Source: Cyanoderma ruficeps (Eukaryota; Chordata; Aves; Passeriformes; Timaliidae). From it: 64,000 nucleotides of DNA. A model generated the notes under the pieces. The model was given only the letters and a program-made list of their open reading frames with translations, made no database searches and was not told the DNA's origin. The stretch spans positions 1,529,160 to 1,593,159 of the forward strand of contig VZDJ01000100.1 in assembly GCA_008694505.1 (NCBI GenBank). The letters are read 5' to 3'. Numbering within the stretch: position 1 is the stretch's first letter; each line of letters starts with the position of its first letter. The position numbers and the translations under genes are program-made. Positions 13,800 to 27,399 of this stretch are shown here, piece by piece.

Positions 13800-14130
13800 C
13801 AAAGGAGTGGTTTTATTGTCGAAATCGCACCCTTCTTGTTATACCTTTTACCTCCGCCCGAAACAACCGAAACCAGGCCGAGGCCTAACAGAACTCAACA
13901 GCAGGAAGGCAGCGATTGGCTGGCCCAGCTGGAATGGCGGTGGCCACGCGTTCTACCATCCAATCACCTTCTGCTCATACGTTGTCGACACGTCCCTCCA
14001 GCCAATCACAGTCTCACTTCCACCTGTCACTCAGCTGACGCTCCCCTCGCTCCTCGCGGCCTCTCGCCCCTCAGCGAGTCCCGCCCTCCGGCCTGGAGCT
14101 GGGCCTCCCCACGGGGCCTTCTGGTGACAG
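13800..14130. promoter_or_regulatory. CpG-rich promoter-like patch with three CCAAT boxes
   Basis: An abrupt GC- and CpG-rich patch in AT-rich surroundings. It carries ATTGG at 13915-13919 and CCAAT at 13960-13964 and 14002-14006, spaced 45 and 42 bp apart. Regularly spaced CCAAT boxes in both orientations are typical of NF-Y-bound CpG promoters. No exon of a known gene starts here; it lies 0.85 kb after the LVRN stop. It could be the promoter of an unannotated transcript or a decayed element. The sequence content is seen; promoter function is inference. Confidence 0.5.
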
Positions 14131-14207
14131 TAGGCCTGGAACTGCTGCTGTTACAGCCCCACATCCTACAGAACGTCCCTATTCTGATTGCACTGAGGTG
14201 CTCGTTG

Positions 14208-14275
14208 ATCACAGAATCGCTGGATGTGCTGAGTTAGAAGGCGCTCGTCAGAATTATAGAGCCCAGCTCCCTTGC
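14208..14275 (-). mobile_element. CR1 3'-tail remnant
   Basis: Resembles the reverse complement of an avian CR1 3' end: atcacagaatc followed by a gagttagaaggc-type stretch and gagcccagctcc. Short and diverged. Confidence 0.6.
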
Positions 14276-14887
14276 TGTAGATAACAAGGTTAATCACCTT
14301 GCTTTACGCAGCGTTTTGGAGGTGACAGACAGATTTCAGTCCATTAGTAATAGCAAAACACATTAGCTCCTGCTTAAAAAGAAGCACGGGATCCTCCGTC
14401 CATGCAAATAATTTATTTGTGGGGTAACAGTATTATGATAATATTACAGTACTGGTGATCAATTAACATGTTATGGATCAGGAAACACTATTATGTGGGA
14501 ATGCAGGAGACAAAATAAGTTAGAATACTGCTCTATGAAAAGACAAGACAAAACTCCAGACATGTTAATATGAAGGAGTTTTCACTGGTGTCCTCTAAAT
14601 ACATTTAGGAACAACGCTGCCATGATGACTGCACTGGATGTCCTCTGTTGTCCATGATTTTTTCCAAAGAAAAATTCGATCTATTTTGAGACTGCTTGAG
14701 AGGCCCTTTCCTGTATGGGCATTACCAGCCGGTGAGACAAGTTTGTGCTGGAAACAATTGACCTCTTAGCATTTGATCTACTTAAGGATAATACCAAAGA
14801 AAATTGTATGCATTCTTGCAAGTCTTTTTCAGCTTGACTGAGAAAGCAGAGGAAGTTGTCAAGGCTGTGGTGAATTACATAGTTTTA

Positions 14888-15075
14888 TCATAAAATCTAT
14901 ATGATGGTTTGGAAGTGACCTTAAAGATGATGTAATTCCATGCCCTTGTCATGGTATGGGACACCTTCCACTAGATTGGGTTGCTCAAAGCACTGTCCAG
15001 TCTGGCCTTGAATACCTGCAGGGATGGGAAGTCCACAGCCTTCTTGGAGAACCTATGCCAGTACTGAAGCTGTTT
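14888..15075 (-). mobile_element. CR1 LINE 3'-end fragment
   Basis: Reverse-complement CR1 3' end: atatgatggtttggaagtga, then the antisense of the usual 'CTGCCCATGGCA...GGTGTCCC' segment (gggacaccttccactagatt), then ggccttgaatacctgcaggg. The 5' part is missing, as is normal for CR1. Confidence 0.8.
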
Positions 15076-16293
15076 TGCTTCAGCATTTTCTGTGATTTCC
15101 ACTAGTTAATCACTGGCCCTGTATGTCTTATCATGTGAGTTAAGCAAAGCTTAAGAAACATCCCATAACTTCACCTTACACCCAGTAGGTTCAAACCATT
15201 TCTCTCCAACCATGAGCAACCACACTGCCTTTCTAACCAGTCTTCCATGCTTTTTTCACCTTTTTCTTCACCCTACTGAACAAAACTTTTAATTTGAACT
15301 GCCAATATGTAAAAAAAATTCTAGAAGAATTTAAAATAAGTTATTTTCAAATAATGCCTCCTGACTATATATTTCAGAATTTCAGTGTAGTTTTCATGGC
15401 AGAGGCAGAATGGTGAAGGTGATTGCTAGGCAAGCTGCCTGAGTAGGAACAGATCTAAATCACTTCCAGAATCCACACATTTGCACTTGGCATTTGGGAT
15501 TTATCAGTGGCAGCTCTTGCTGCTGTTGAGTACAAGCTGGGTGCAGAGGTTTGGAGAGTGGCAGCTGAGAAACACAGCAAGAGAAGAAGAGGTGCATGGG
15601 AAGAATCTGGGGAAAGTTGAGAAAATTGCTTTATTACAGAGAGAATTTGGGTCAAAGAAAGTTCATTGGAAATGAATATGAGGACATCAGGAAATCAGCT
15701 TTAATTGTACTTATGCAGACTGTGTAGGTGATATGGGGCATGTAATTGTGAAGGTGTGCATGTATGGGGCAATTTCCAGTAAAAATAGATGTGTCATTGA
15801 TATGGATGCATTCAGTAGGCCCTGAGTGGGGAAGAAAAGTAGATATGATGTGAAAAGACCAGATTTTTGGTTTAAGTCCTGCCTTGAGAACATGAAGGTC
15901 AAAAAGTTACGCTTATTGTGCCCATACTGTATGTATGTGTAACAGGGCAGCAGACTTGTGAGCTGGCATGAATGCACACCATGCCCAGTGGAGAGGGAGA
16001 TTTTAGAGCTGTTTAAGTCAGGGTTCAAGAGCACCAGCCAACTTCTCATCTGCATCTCTTGGCACAGTTGTCTTGCTTCCGCCCTCTGGCTGTGCCCCCT
16101 TTCCCTCCTGCCACCCTGAGAAACCTCTCAGGCAAGTGAGGAGAAGGCAGCTGGCTGTGAGGCCTGGGTGGCTGAGGCACAAACCCTGTGCCATCTTGGC
16201 TGCACTGGTGGCACACTGATCAGGAGCAGCCTGCTGCTTCTTTCAGGGTTGTTGCAAGTCCCAGGAGAGTGAGTATAGGGCAGTGAGAGGGGA
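15076..16293. other. Intergenic DNA, nothing supported
   Basis: No CR1 tail, LTR end or coding exon could be supported here. Short open frames (for example 114 codons on the - strand at 15711-16055) have no recognisable motif. Confidence 0.5.
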
Positions 16294-17076
16294 TGTGGGC
16301 TAAAATGCCAAAAAACGAAATAAGATGTGGCCTTGCCACATTTCTGCTGTGGAGTGACTCACAAAAGATAAAAGGAAGTGTCATCTCTGCATCCCCTCTC
16401 TCAGAGGTGTAGGGGCTCCTCCAGAGCCAGGTGTGATGTGTGGACTCAAATTCTTGGCCAAACTAATGGAACCAGACTCCAAAGGAAGAAAAGGTCTAGA
16501 CCACGACCAGGCCAAAACTTCTCTAGTTCCAACCTGTTCTCTGGCAGGCCATTCAGGAAAAGGGTGATGTGGTGAGCATTAATGCTATAAACTTGGAAAC
16601 TGGAAATATGTGATTAATACAGCAAATAGACTCATTTGTCAAGGAACAAAGGGCATTCTGGGTACAAGGAGTCTCACCTTTACCTTTTCTATCACTTGTA
16701 ATCTGACTGTGAGCCAACTGCCTTGTCCCATAAATAAGACAGCCTATGTGAGCCTTCTCTCAGCTATCTGCCTGCTAAGCAGCTCGTGGCATTGGGGTGA
16801 TCTCCACTGGAGCTAGGACAGTTCTCAGGGTTGCTTCTCAAGGTTGAAACACGCTTTATCCGCTGCATTGGTAAGTGACCGACATGCTGCATAACCTTGT
16901 ATCATAGCACACTGAGACCGTGCATTGGTAACTTTGAATCATTACTGTATCTTCTGTGCAGAACGAATCTATTGTTAAACAACCATTTGATAAGTTTCAC
17001 TTTCATAATATCTTACTTCAATAAAGCCATTGTTGCTGCTATGGTTCTTTAAGTTGTGGAAATCTTCCCTGCGTCA
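16294..17076 (+). mobile_element. Candidate ERV LTR, + orientation
   Basis: The layout resembles a long retroviral LTR: TGTGGG at the left, a TATA-like ataaataag near 16730, AATAAA (tcaataaagcc) near 17021, and a possible CA end at 17076. Flanks are similar but not identical (gagggga left, gaggga right), so the boundaries are uncertain. No gag, pol or env sequence adjoins it; if real, it is a solo LTR. Confidence 0.4.
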
Positions 17077-17253
17077 GAGGGACAGTGGGCCCTGGTCTTT
17101 GGGGGGGGTCACTGTCTGTCATTCTTTGTGATGGGATGAGACAAGGACCTGAGTGGGCAGGGTGGGAGGCTGACCTTGGCTGGCTGTGGGATACCCGTTG
17201 TGATGGAGGAAGAACATGAAGTGGAGATCACTTACCGACTATCATCAGGGCCA

Positions 17254-18409
17254 TGTTGCAGTTAAGGAACAGCACCCCCCAGTTTAGTGCTCCCACTGAG
17301 ACTCCAAACTACATGCTACCTGCTCACTCCCTCCTTCCTCCTCCCTCTGCAGCTTGATGGAGAGAAGTGGAAGCACAAGAGGCAAAGATTACAGGTTGAG
17401 ATACGAACAATTGACTGCAAACAGCAATGAGATATGAAAACAACGGTAACAGGAACAATACTAATGACTGACCCTACAAGAAAGAGGCAAAGATTCACAC
17501 AGAAACACTACCTGACCTGTCCTTCCACTGACCCTGGAAGGGACATCTTCTCTTCAGAAAAGGCTCCCTTCCCTGTGGGAAATAAGAAAAGCCTTACAGA
17601 ATAAGGACCTTTTTCACCTTTGTTAAATCCTGTTCACTTTTGTTCACCGAAAAGCGCTCTGGGAAGCATTCAGCTGTGGGTGGGATGAGTGGGTTGACAG
17701 TTGCCTGGTGCATGAGGCAGTGCTGGGCTGGGGGGACACGTGGACACTGCGTGACCAGAGAGCTGGTTGGGTGAAGGGACATGTGAACAGCAACACCACA
17801 GTGGGAGGCAGCAAACGAATGCTTATGTCGGCGATTGATAGAGACAGGACTCTTGCATGCAAGAAGCCGATTTATTGATTCCACAGATCAGTTTATATAA
17901 TGTTACAACAGCTAAAATTAGTAACAATCACAACATTTATGTTTCTTAGTAACATTGCTTAATCATAGGGATGCATAGAGTCACCCAGGCACTTACAGTC
18001 TTGCATGATTCCTTTCGAACAAAGCATACCAACCACACTGTTATCTTTTGCTTCCTCCTTCAAGGTTCAACTTTTTGTTGCCAAGTCTTGAGGCCTACCA
18101 GAGTTAAAATATCCACGTTGGTTACAAGCTGAGCAATACATTCAGTCCTGCTCCCCAACTGTATTTCCATATGCTTATTTAAGTTAAGTTTCAGTTAAAT
18201 TTCCAGTATAAAAAGGCTTCTTTACAATTAACTATCTTCTTTGGAGCAAACAGGGAGGTCAGTGTGTGTCTTTGTTCCCTGTTGCTATGCTTCCCCTGTC
18301 CCTGGCAATGAGGTGGTGGTACAGAATAGCACCCATAACATCATTGTCCTGGACATGCCCCCTCCTGGTGATTGCAAAAATTAGCCTTGTTCTAGCTGGA
18401 ACCAGGACA
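17254..18409 (-). mobile_element. Middle ERVK-type solo LTR inserted in the outer LTR
   Basis: On the - strand it starts TGTCCTGGTTCCAGC and ends CTTAACTGCAACA, with TG...CA termini. Flanks on the + strand are gggcca (17248-17253) and gggcaa (18410-18415), a 6-bp target duplication with one mismatch, which fits ERVK insertion. It is itself interrupted at 17820-18177 by a third LTR; without that, it is about 0.8 kb. Its 3' portion (tcgtatctcaacc and gggagtgagc on the - strand) matches the U5 style of abundant songbird LTRs. Confidence 0.7.
17826..18171 (-). mobile_element. Inner 346-bp solo LTR with perfect 6-bp TSD
   Basis: Flanked by TGCTTA at 17820-17825 and at 18172-18177, a perfect 6-bp target duplication. 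On the - strand it has TATATAAACTG, then AATAAATCGGC about 20 nt later, and ends CGCCGACA. Its 5' terminus reads TATGG, one base away from the expected TGTGG. The short length and 6-bp duplication resemble alpharetrovirus-like/ERVK LTRs. It is the youngest layer of the nest because it splits the middle LTR. Confidence 0.72.
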
Positions 18410-18730
18410 GGGCAAAACGGACTTCGCTTGGGGAAAACAATTAGATTTGTTGCTATTAAAATAGATGCCTAATATTTGTTGTCCATTAAAATAGCCTTTG
18501 ACAGTGAGAAACAAAATCAAAAATTAACCATCCTGCCACCCTTCCTTTTTCCCAGGCTCATCTTCATTCCCAGCTCACCTCCTCCTTGAGTAGACCAGCG
18601 GGAAGGAGGAAAGCGAATTGAGGTCAATCCCAAACCGCTCCTTTCTGACATTCCTTCCTCCTCACTGTTTCTCTTGCTCCAGCGCGGGGTCCCTCTCATG
18701 GACCGCAGTTCCTGCCGTGAACATCATCCA

Positions 18731-19400
18731 CCTGCCCAGCCGTGCTGCTCTCCAGGTGCCTCCCCGCAGCCGCCGCTCACCTCGGCTCTTGCACCGCTGT
18801 TCGTCCCGCTGAGGTTTCCCCTCTCTCCTCTGCTCGCCGGGCCCTTCCCTCCCCAGGCTTCCCCAGGGCTCCGCCCGCCGCGCTGCGGGGCTGCAGCCGG
18901 CACGGGGGACAGCGGTGCCGCCCTCACGAGGTGCGAGCGACCCGGGCGACACGGCAGGAACGCGAGGCAGGCGAGTGTGGGCGCAGCGGGGAGGGAGCAG
19001 GGGCAGGCGGGCAGCTCCCGGCGGCAGCCCCGCGCCGTGGGGCTCAGGGAGATGGGAATGTGCCCTCGGTGTCGAGGAAGCTCTGTGGACACGAGCCGCG
19101 GAGGCGATGCGGTCACACCTCTGCTTTGGGCTCTGTCGCACGGCGTGTGTCTGTCTGTGGGAGATGAAGCCGTGAGGGGTGTGTCCGCAGCTGCAGATCC
19201 TCCGGCAAGGCGGATTTGCAGCCTTCTCTGGACAAAGGGAGTTTGCTCTCCCCTGGTGCCTCGCACAAGCTTTGCACGTTCTCTTCTGGCCATCTTGGCT
19301 ACTAAAATCATCTCCCGGACTTTCATGCCCTTCTCCCCGTCTGTTCCGCCCCTTCCACCCCACTGCGTCCTTCCCAGTGACTTGGCGATTTAAACACGCA
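18731..19400. promoter_or_regulatory. GC-rich CpG island with no assigned gene
   Basis: About 650 bp of very GC- and CpG-rich DNA (for example the region around 18860-19040). It lies between the LTR nest and AT-rich DNA, roughly 5.8 kb before the ARL14EPL first exon. Long open frames on both strands (up to 282 codons on -, 239 on +) are expected from low stop-codon frequency and show no protein family. On the - strand a consensus splice donor, GAG|GTGAGC, sits at 18775-18781. It may be a promoter of an unannotated RNA; function is inference. Confidence 0.5.
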
Positions 19401-20149
19401 GGAAGAGGCAGAAAGACCTGATAAACCTGGTTGTTTGGGAAAAAAAATAGGGTAAAGGGAGGAGGAAGAAGAGGAGGGGGAAAATAGTTGTAAAATGGGA
19501 GGAACAGCACTCTGTCAAAATTTTAACAATTCAATCATGGAGATCCAAACAACTGTTTGCAATTGGACAAGAACATCATAGGTTAATTGTCTACACTGAA
19601 AAGCAGGTTTTTTCCTCTTCAGCTGCCCCATTTGTCTGACTGTAGGTGCTGCTGACCACACTGCAGGCAGTGTTGGGGTGTTCGAGGAGCAATTAGCCTG
19701 ACCAGGAAGCTCAAGAAAAATGTTACACGTCCGCTCCCCTGCACCTCCCTCACGCCGGGTAGGGACATTTGTATTGTATTTACCCACGTGTGTTTACAGT
19801 CACGGGCTCACGGGGGCGGGGCGGGAGGAAGACTTGTCCCTATAGGAACAGCTAGGAGTTTCACCCCTGGAATCGATCTCTCTGAATGTCACCTAAGATT
19901 CTAATCCTCCTATGTTTACATCCTTGTAGCCTGATACCCACCCAGCAGAAGTCTTTCTGAGCAGATTGCAGACTAAATATTATCATGCATACCATGGTAA
20001 ACAAATACAACTCATGCACAAGCAGTTCAGAAAAAGTTCAGGTATATGAGTATAATTAGCAAAGTGGAAAGAGATATTAAGCATAAGATGGTTTAATTGC
20101 AATTTTTATACTGATAGAGTTAATTTTTGTTCTCTTCATCAAACAGAAT
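19401..20149. other. Intergenic DNA between CpG island and repeat
   Basis: A purine-rich run lies near 19435-19490, and a GC box-like gggggcggggcggg near 19810 just inside CpG-rich flank. No exon is supported. Confidence 0.45.
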
Positions 20150-20625
20150 ATGTGATGCCTCGGGAAGGCTGACCTGGAGCAGAGATGGAACAGAGCTAGA
20201 GAATAAAGTAGGTATTTAAAAGGCCTTTAAGGGTACACCTTGGGCAGCACAAGAGCCTGGTCAGGGCTGCACCCAAGGTGGACTTGACGTGGTCACAAAA
20301 TGGATGACCGGTCATGAGGTCTCACATTTTAATAAGTTTTGTTCCATTTGCATATTGGGGTTTAATTGTCTAATTACAGCTTCGGGTTGTCAAGTATCAT
20401 CTTCCTTATCTTCTCTCTTCAGTCCACTGTTGTTTATGCTTTCGGGCCTGGAAGTTGTATTCGTTGTCATTAGTCTTCAGCAGGAAAAGGATTTGTTTTG
20501 TCTTCCCGCTCTGTGAAGAGAGCTTATTAGCACTTAATATGAGCTTCAGAACTACTACTCCTAGGCAGCACAGAATCTGAAAAACATGAAAGCTGAAACT
20601 TAAGGCATCATATGGAGAGAGAAGA
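20150..20625. repeat. Dispersed songbird LTR-like repeat
   Basis: I recognise the run of motifs as one that recurs in passerine genomes: ataaagtaggtatttaaaag, gtacaccttgggcagcacaa, acaaaatggatgaccggtca, aaaggatttgttttgtcttc and aggcagcacagaatctgaaa. It is probably an ERV LTR or ERV 3' segment. No termini or target duplications were established, so the limits are approximate. Confidence 0.55.
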
Positions 20626-23600
20626 ACCTTGGAAAAAAATATGATAATAAAATGGGTTGTAGGTTTTTTGGATTTGACTTGTTATATAAGCACCCAGGAG
20701 ACTGTAATTTTTTTTTTCCTCTTGAGTGATTTCTGGTTTATTTTTCACAATAAATCCCCCCAAAACCACTCTGTGAAGCAAAATGAAGATGTGTAGCAGC
20801 ATCTGCATCACCTAGCTAAGGTCTGATGCTTGAATGATGTATCAGCTTTTGGGTTTAAAAATGTTTGGAGGGAAGGAAAAATACAGTAAATAAAAAAAAT
20901 CTACCTGCCTCTGTCTGGGTTATAAAATACCTCAGAGAGTGGGTGCATACAGCTGATTAAGATAAAAAGACATGTTGGGCTATTTGTCTAAGCCACAAAA
21001 GGAGAATTTATAAGACTTGACAACTATTAGGATTTAGCTGTGTTCTAGAGAAGAATAATGAAAGCCCTTAGTGATTACAGGATGCTGAAAATTGGCATCT
21101 GGAGGTATCAGGAGAAGGCTGAGTTGTCTGCAGTAGTACAACAAATAAACTTGAAAGGCAGCAAGCTGAAATATGAGATTGCACTTCATTTCAGTAATTA
21201 GGGAGCATATTTATTTTTGACTTCTGGAAACAGTGAATAGAATCAAGAACATTTTGTCTAAAATGGTAAAATATTTCCTTACTACATCCATGTTCTAAAA
21301 ATATATCACTTTTAAAATTTTTAAAAATAAAAAATGCAGTAGTTTCTGACAGGATATTTTTCTTCACTTTTGTTTAAGAAAAAAAAAGGCTCTAAGAAAT
21401 ACATTTGCTGTGATGTTCACTGATGCAAGTGAGAAGTTAGAACTCTCATCCCAGTTTATCCAATTTCTTTATTCCCATTTGTTGTGCTAAGTACTATATA
21501 AAAGCAATAATTAATGAGACAGAAAATGTGAGGTCCTTCAAGACAGTCACCTGGCACTATCTTCAGCCTGGGGAGACAAATTGTTTTGATTATTTGTCTT
21601 CTGTTTCAGTCTCTCTGGGACTGATGTCATATTTCCACTATCAGAGGAATTGTGCAGCAGTAAATCCAGGCTGTGTCATTCCCTTCTTCTCTTTGGTAAA
21701 TACAGTTTAAGATTATGGAGACCCTCCCTGTTCTCTTGCTGTCTGCTCTGAACTGAACACATATCCGTCAGAACCACAGATTTTCAGAAGGTAGGTAAGT
21801 ACCTGGCAGATCTCTTCTGCCTATTGCATGACAACCAGAAGTTGCACATGATTTTATAATTAACTGTTTAACTTCAGCTACAGGAGTCCTCACTTCCAGA
21901 TACAGCAGAAAGTGTCTGGGTTTGGGAGGGAGAACTCATGAGAGTTTGTGTTATTTTACTTAGAGAGGGATATATTTGCTCCTCCCGACTCCTGTCAAAG
22001 AACGGGCCATTGCACTGTCAGCATGTTTGTCAGGGTTTTGGTAAACCAGCTAAGTTACAAGAGATGAGACCTATCTCTTCATCTGGTCTGTATTTCCTAC
22101 CTGGCTTCAAGGCTGTCCTCTGAACACACATGCACATTCGTGGCTGTGAGAGGAGGCACAGAGTGGATGCCAAGTGGTCTTTCCACAGCTTTACAGTTCA
22201 GTCCATGGTTGCTCTGAGAAAGATTAATTTATTCCCATTCTTAATTTGGCTGATATCAGATGTCCTGTAGAAATTCCAAGATCTATACTTGAATGTGCCA
22301 CAAAATTGGTTCCTGAGTGCACAGACATCTCTGCAGAGCTAGGCTGTGATGAATGTGGGACTATTGCATAAGGTCTATAATCCATGGGTGCCAAGGGGGA
22401 TTAAAGCTGTAGGAGCAGCATCTCATCTTGCCCTGGTGAAGGCGATGAACATGCTAACATATCTCAGCCAGAATGTCTCCAATAGCACAAACAAATACAA
22501 CTTGAAAACAATGTGGATTCACTCTGGCAAGCCCTGCGGAGGCTTTAGGCTGCTGAGATCAAACAGCCTGATGTATGTGGAATGCTGGTCACCACATTTC
22601 ACACCAGCTGAAACATTTAGCTATGTAATCTGCAGGGATCATAAACAGAAATATAAAATTCTTGAAAAAACAGATATAGGAAGATACTTCTTTTATGAGA
22701 ATCGTAAACAAATGTAATTCCTTCCAAATCCCAGAAACTTCTGAAACTGTTCTCTGAGAAGAAATATCTGTGTCATGGATAAGACTCTTAATATAACACA
22801 GCCTATGATTTTCTTCTTCCCTTACTCTGCTTTTAGCCTGGTCAACTGTTTCAAGGCTCTGTGCTGAAATTGCCAGTTCTTAGCCATACACTGTAAACAC
22901 AATGGGATGTTCAGCTGTGGGTGATCACCTCCAGAAAAGTACTTGCTGTATTCAAAAAGCATGGGAGAACACAGGTTTGGGTGGAGGAAGAGTGCAGCTG
23001 GTAGTTTTCTCAGAGATGAAATTTTTATGGAAGAGACCAGTGTTCAAAGCGTTGCTCCTGGATTAGTACTACAGTCAAACTAAAAATAGTAGAAGAAAAA
23101 AGTCTGTTTCATTACTAAGAATACTTCTTTTTTTGTATAATTAGGTTCATAGTGGATGCCTGTGCCTCCCTCATTTCCATCTCTACTCAGAACACATTGT
23201 GGAGGATAATCAGTCCTGCTCACTTTCCTAGACACATTCTGATTCATTTTTTGTTTTCTCTCATAGACATTAAAATTCAACATTATATACTAAAGGTATA
23301 TGTGTGTGGAGACAGAAATCTGCTGCTTTGTCTGTGTAGGATATTTTTGCTGAGGTGCAAGGGCATTTGGAACACATCTGTTAAACAAGATGCTTGTTCT
23401 TTTCCATTAGTATTTAAAATGAGATCTCCAATTTAGTGTCTTTGGTTCTAGGCAACTGTTAGGACTTAGTTGTCAAAGCAGTCAAATTTTTACATCACCA
23501 CAGGACACATGGAAACTGGTAGCTGCTGATGGCTTATCTGCTCCTGAACCTGGCATACTGTGAAAAAACAGGCATGGATGATCATGCATACTCATAAAGT

Positions 23601-24590
23601 GCTTTAACAATGCTAGATGTATGGTTGCACTCAAGACAAAATGTGGGAAGCAAATCCTTACAAGGACTCCAACTTGAGTGCAAATGAAGAGCAATACTCA
23701 CCTTCTTTAGAGTGTTGTCCTTCATTATTTATTCATTTGTGGACCCCTAACAAATTTCCAGTAGGAAAGCAGGCTCCCCCACCCAGTAAACATTAATTGC
23801 CTGGTAATAGAATTCCTTTTGTAACTCTACAATGATACTCAAATCCCAGAACTAAAACAGTTGCTGTCAAGCCTCCCATTGTGAACAGTGTCACATCTGT
23901 CATTCTTCAGGTTACTGAAGAGAACAGGAAGCCCCCTCTGAAGCAGGCTGAAGGCTGTTTCACCTCTCTAAAAGACATCCCCTCCGGGTAATACAAAGTC
24001 ACTCTCTTCTGGTTCCTATTCTCACTTCGACTGTCTCCCTGCAGGAAGTGGCTGAAAGATAGGAAACCTAAGGCTTGGACTCCTGCCTATCTTAGAGAGG
24101 TGCTGGTCCTTTGGCAGCGGTGAAATGGAGATCTTGTCTGGGACACACTTGGGGCAGCAGTCCAGCAGTCCTGACATGCGAGGTAAACTGATAGAGGCCA
24201 CTGTGCTGCCTTTCAGAGGTAATAGGAGAGACTGGGCAGCACGTGGGGAAGGGTTGGAGGAACTCCAGAAATCTTAAATTATTTCCGGTTGTGTTTGGTG
24301 TTAAAGTCTAAGACACTGGTACTGTGCATATTGCATAAAACTTTTTAACTAAGTATCTGCACAAGGTTGGTAAGAGGTAGCTAATATCCACCCTGAACCT
24401 ATGTTGATAGCAGAGAGGTGATGGATGGCATTTGTAGGATAGATTCACAGAACCCATGGACCTCCCTGGGTACTTTGTCAGCAGAGTGCGTGATGCCCTG
24501 TTTTCTATTAAACCTGAAAGCTCCACATTCTATTTTATTTAAAAAAGTCTTTCACACAAGAGTGAGATTCAAAAACCAAGCACCTTACGT
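20626..24590. other. Intergenic DNA upstream of ARL14EPL
   Basis: Mostly AT-rich DNA. The only sizeable + open frame outside elements is 22346-22717 (123 codons), which has no family motif. No CR1 tails were recognised here. Confidence 0.5.
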
Positions 24591-24599
24591 TTATTCCGT

Positions 24600-24830
24600 T
24601 GGTTGGAATCTCCGGGAAGAGCACCGTGGATCCGCCGGCAATGTCGGAGACGGGCGCAGCGCGTCCCGGGCGCACGGCTGGAGCAGCAGCGCCACCTGCG
24701 GGCTAGCGCGGGGACTGCGTGCCCCCGCGCCCGGGAGCCGCGCGTGTCAGCGGCCCTCCCGGGCTCGGGGTAACCTGAACACCGGCGGCTTTCCGACGTC
24801 TGCTTTGCGAATTATGGGGTGGCTTTGGTG
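24600..24830 (+). promoter_or_regulatory. ARL14EPL: CpG-rich promoter and probable non-coding exon 1 of ARL14EPL
   Basis: A compact CpG-rich patch (dense around 24630-24790) directly upstream of the ARL14EPL coding exons. A splice donor candidate follows 24827 (TTTG|GTGAGA), and an acceptor at 25013-25014 opens the exon with the start codon, giving a 187-bp intron. Two upstream ATGs lie in this exon. The one at 24641 gives 21 codons; the one at 24814 reads across the splice as MGWLCK and stops before the main ATG. The transcription start is not defined by sequence. Confidence 0.55.
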
Positions 24831-25046
24831 AGACAGCTTCTGTATATGCTCGGGATATTCTTTTAATACAGTCTTAAAATCGAGCCTGTTGCTGAGCCAC
24901 ATTTTGTTCTGCATTTGCTACTGATTAAGAACACATAAAAGCCTTGTGTAGATATCACCTGCTTACCTTGAAACTTTAAATTACAAGTCTCTTTATATCG
25001 TTCTATATGTTTAGCAAATAGGTGCATATTTCACAAGAGTGGTCAA

Positions 25047-27333
<2,287 letters not shown>

Positions 27334-27386
27334 TTATGTTCTGTTAGTTTTTGTGCCTGAACATGGTTCTTTTCTCTTCACGTTTT

Positions 27387-27392
27387 ATTAAA
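27387..27392 (+). terminator. ARL14EPL: Probable ARL14EPL poly(A) signal
   Basis: ATTAAA, the commonest variant poly(A) hexamer, 54 nt after the stop codon, followed by a GT-rich stretch (cgtggttttatgaattgtct). Other signals further downstream cannot be excluded. Confidence 0.5.
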
Positions 27393-27399
27393 GTAAATC

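Larger units (their letters stand above)
17155..18730 (-). mobile_element. Outer ERVK-type LTR, split by nested LTRs
   Basis: On the - strand the right part (18410 to about 18730) reads like a songbird ERVK LTR: a ggaccccgcgctggagcaa motif, a gagcctgggaaaaaggaagg stretch, then ...ttttgccc. The left part (about 17155-17253) resumes with gccctgatgatagtcggtaa followed by gtgatctcc and ends near ccagccaaggtcagcctccc. These two halves are contiguous in the family, which shows that 17254-18409 is an insertion. Outer boundaries are approximate; the 5' end may be truncated at the GC-rich island. Confidence 0.6.

Noticed and set aside
18662..19510. 282-codon open frame on the - strand (and a 239-codon frame on +) in the GC-rich island
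   Set aside because: Both strands are open at once, as expected where stop codons are rare from high GC. The - frame starts in a T-rich stretch and has no recognisable domain; its 3' part runs into the outer LTR.
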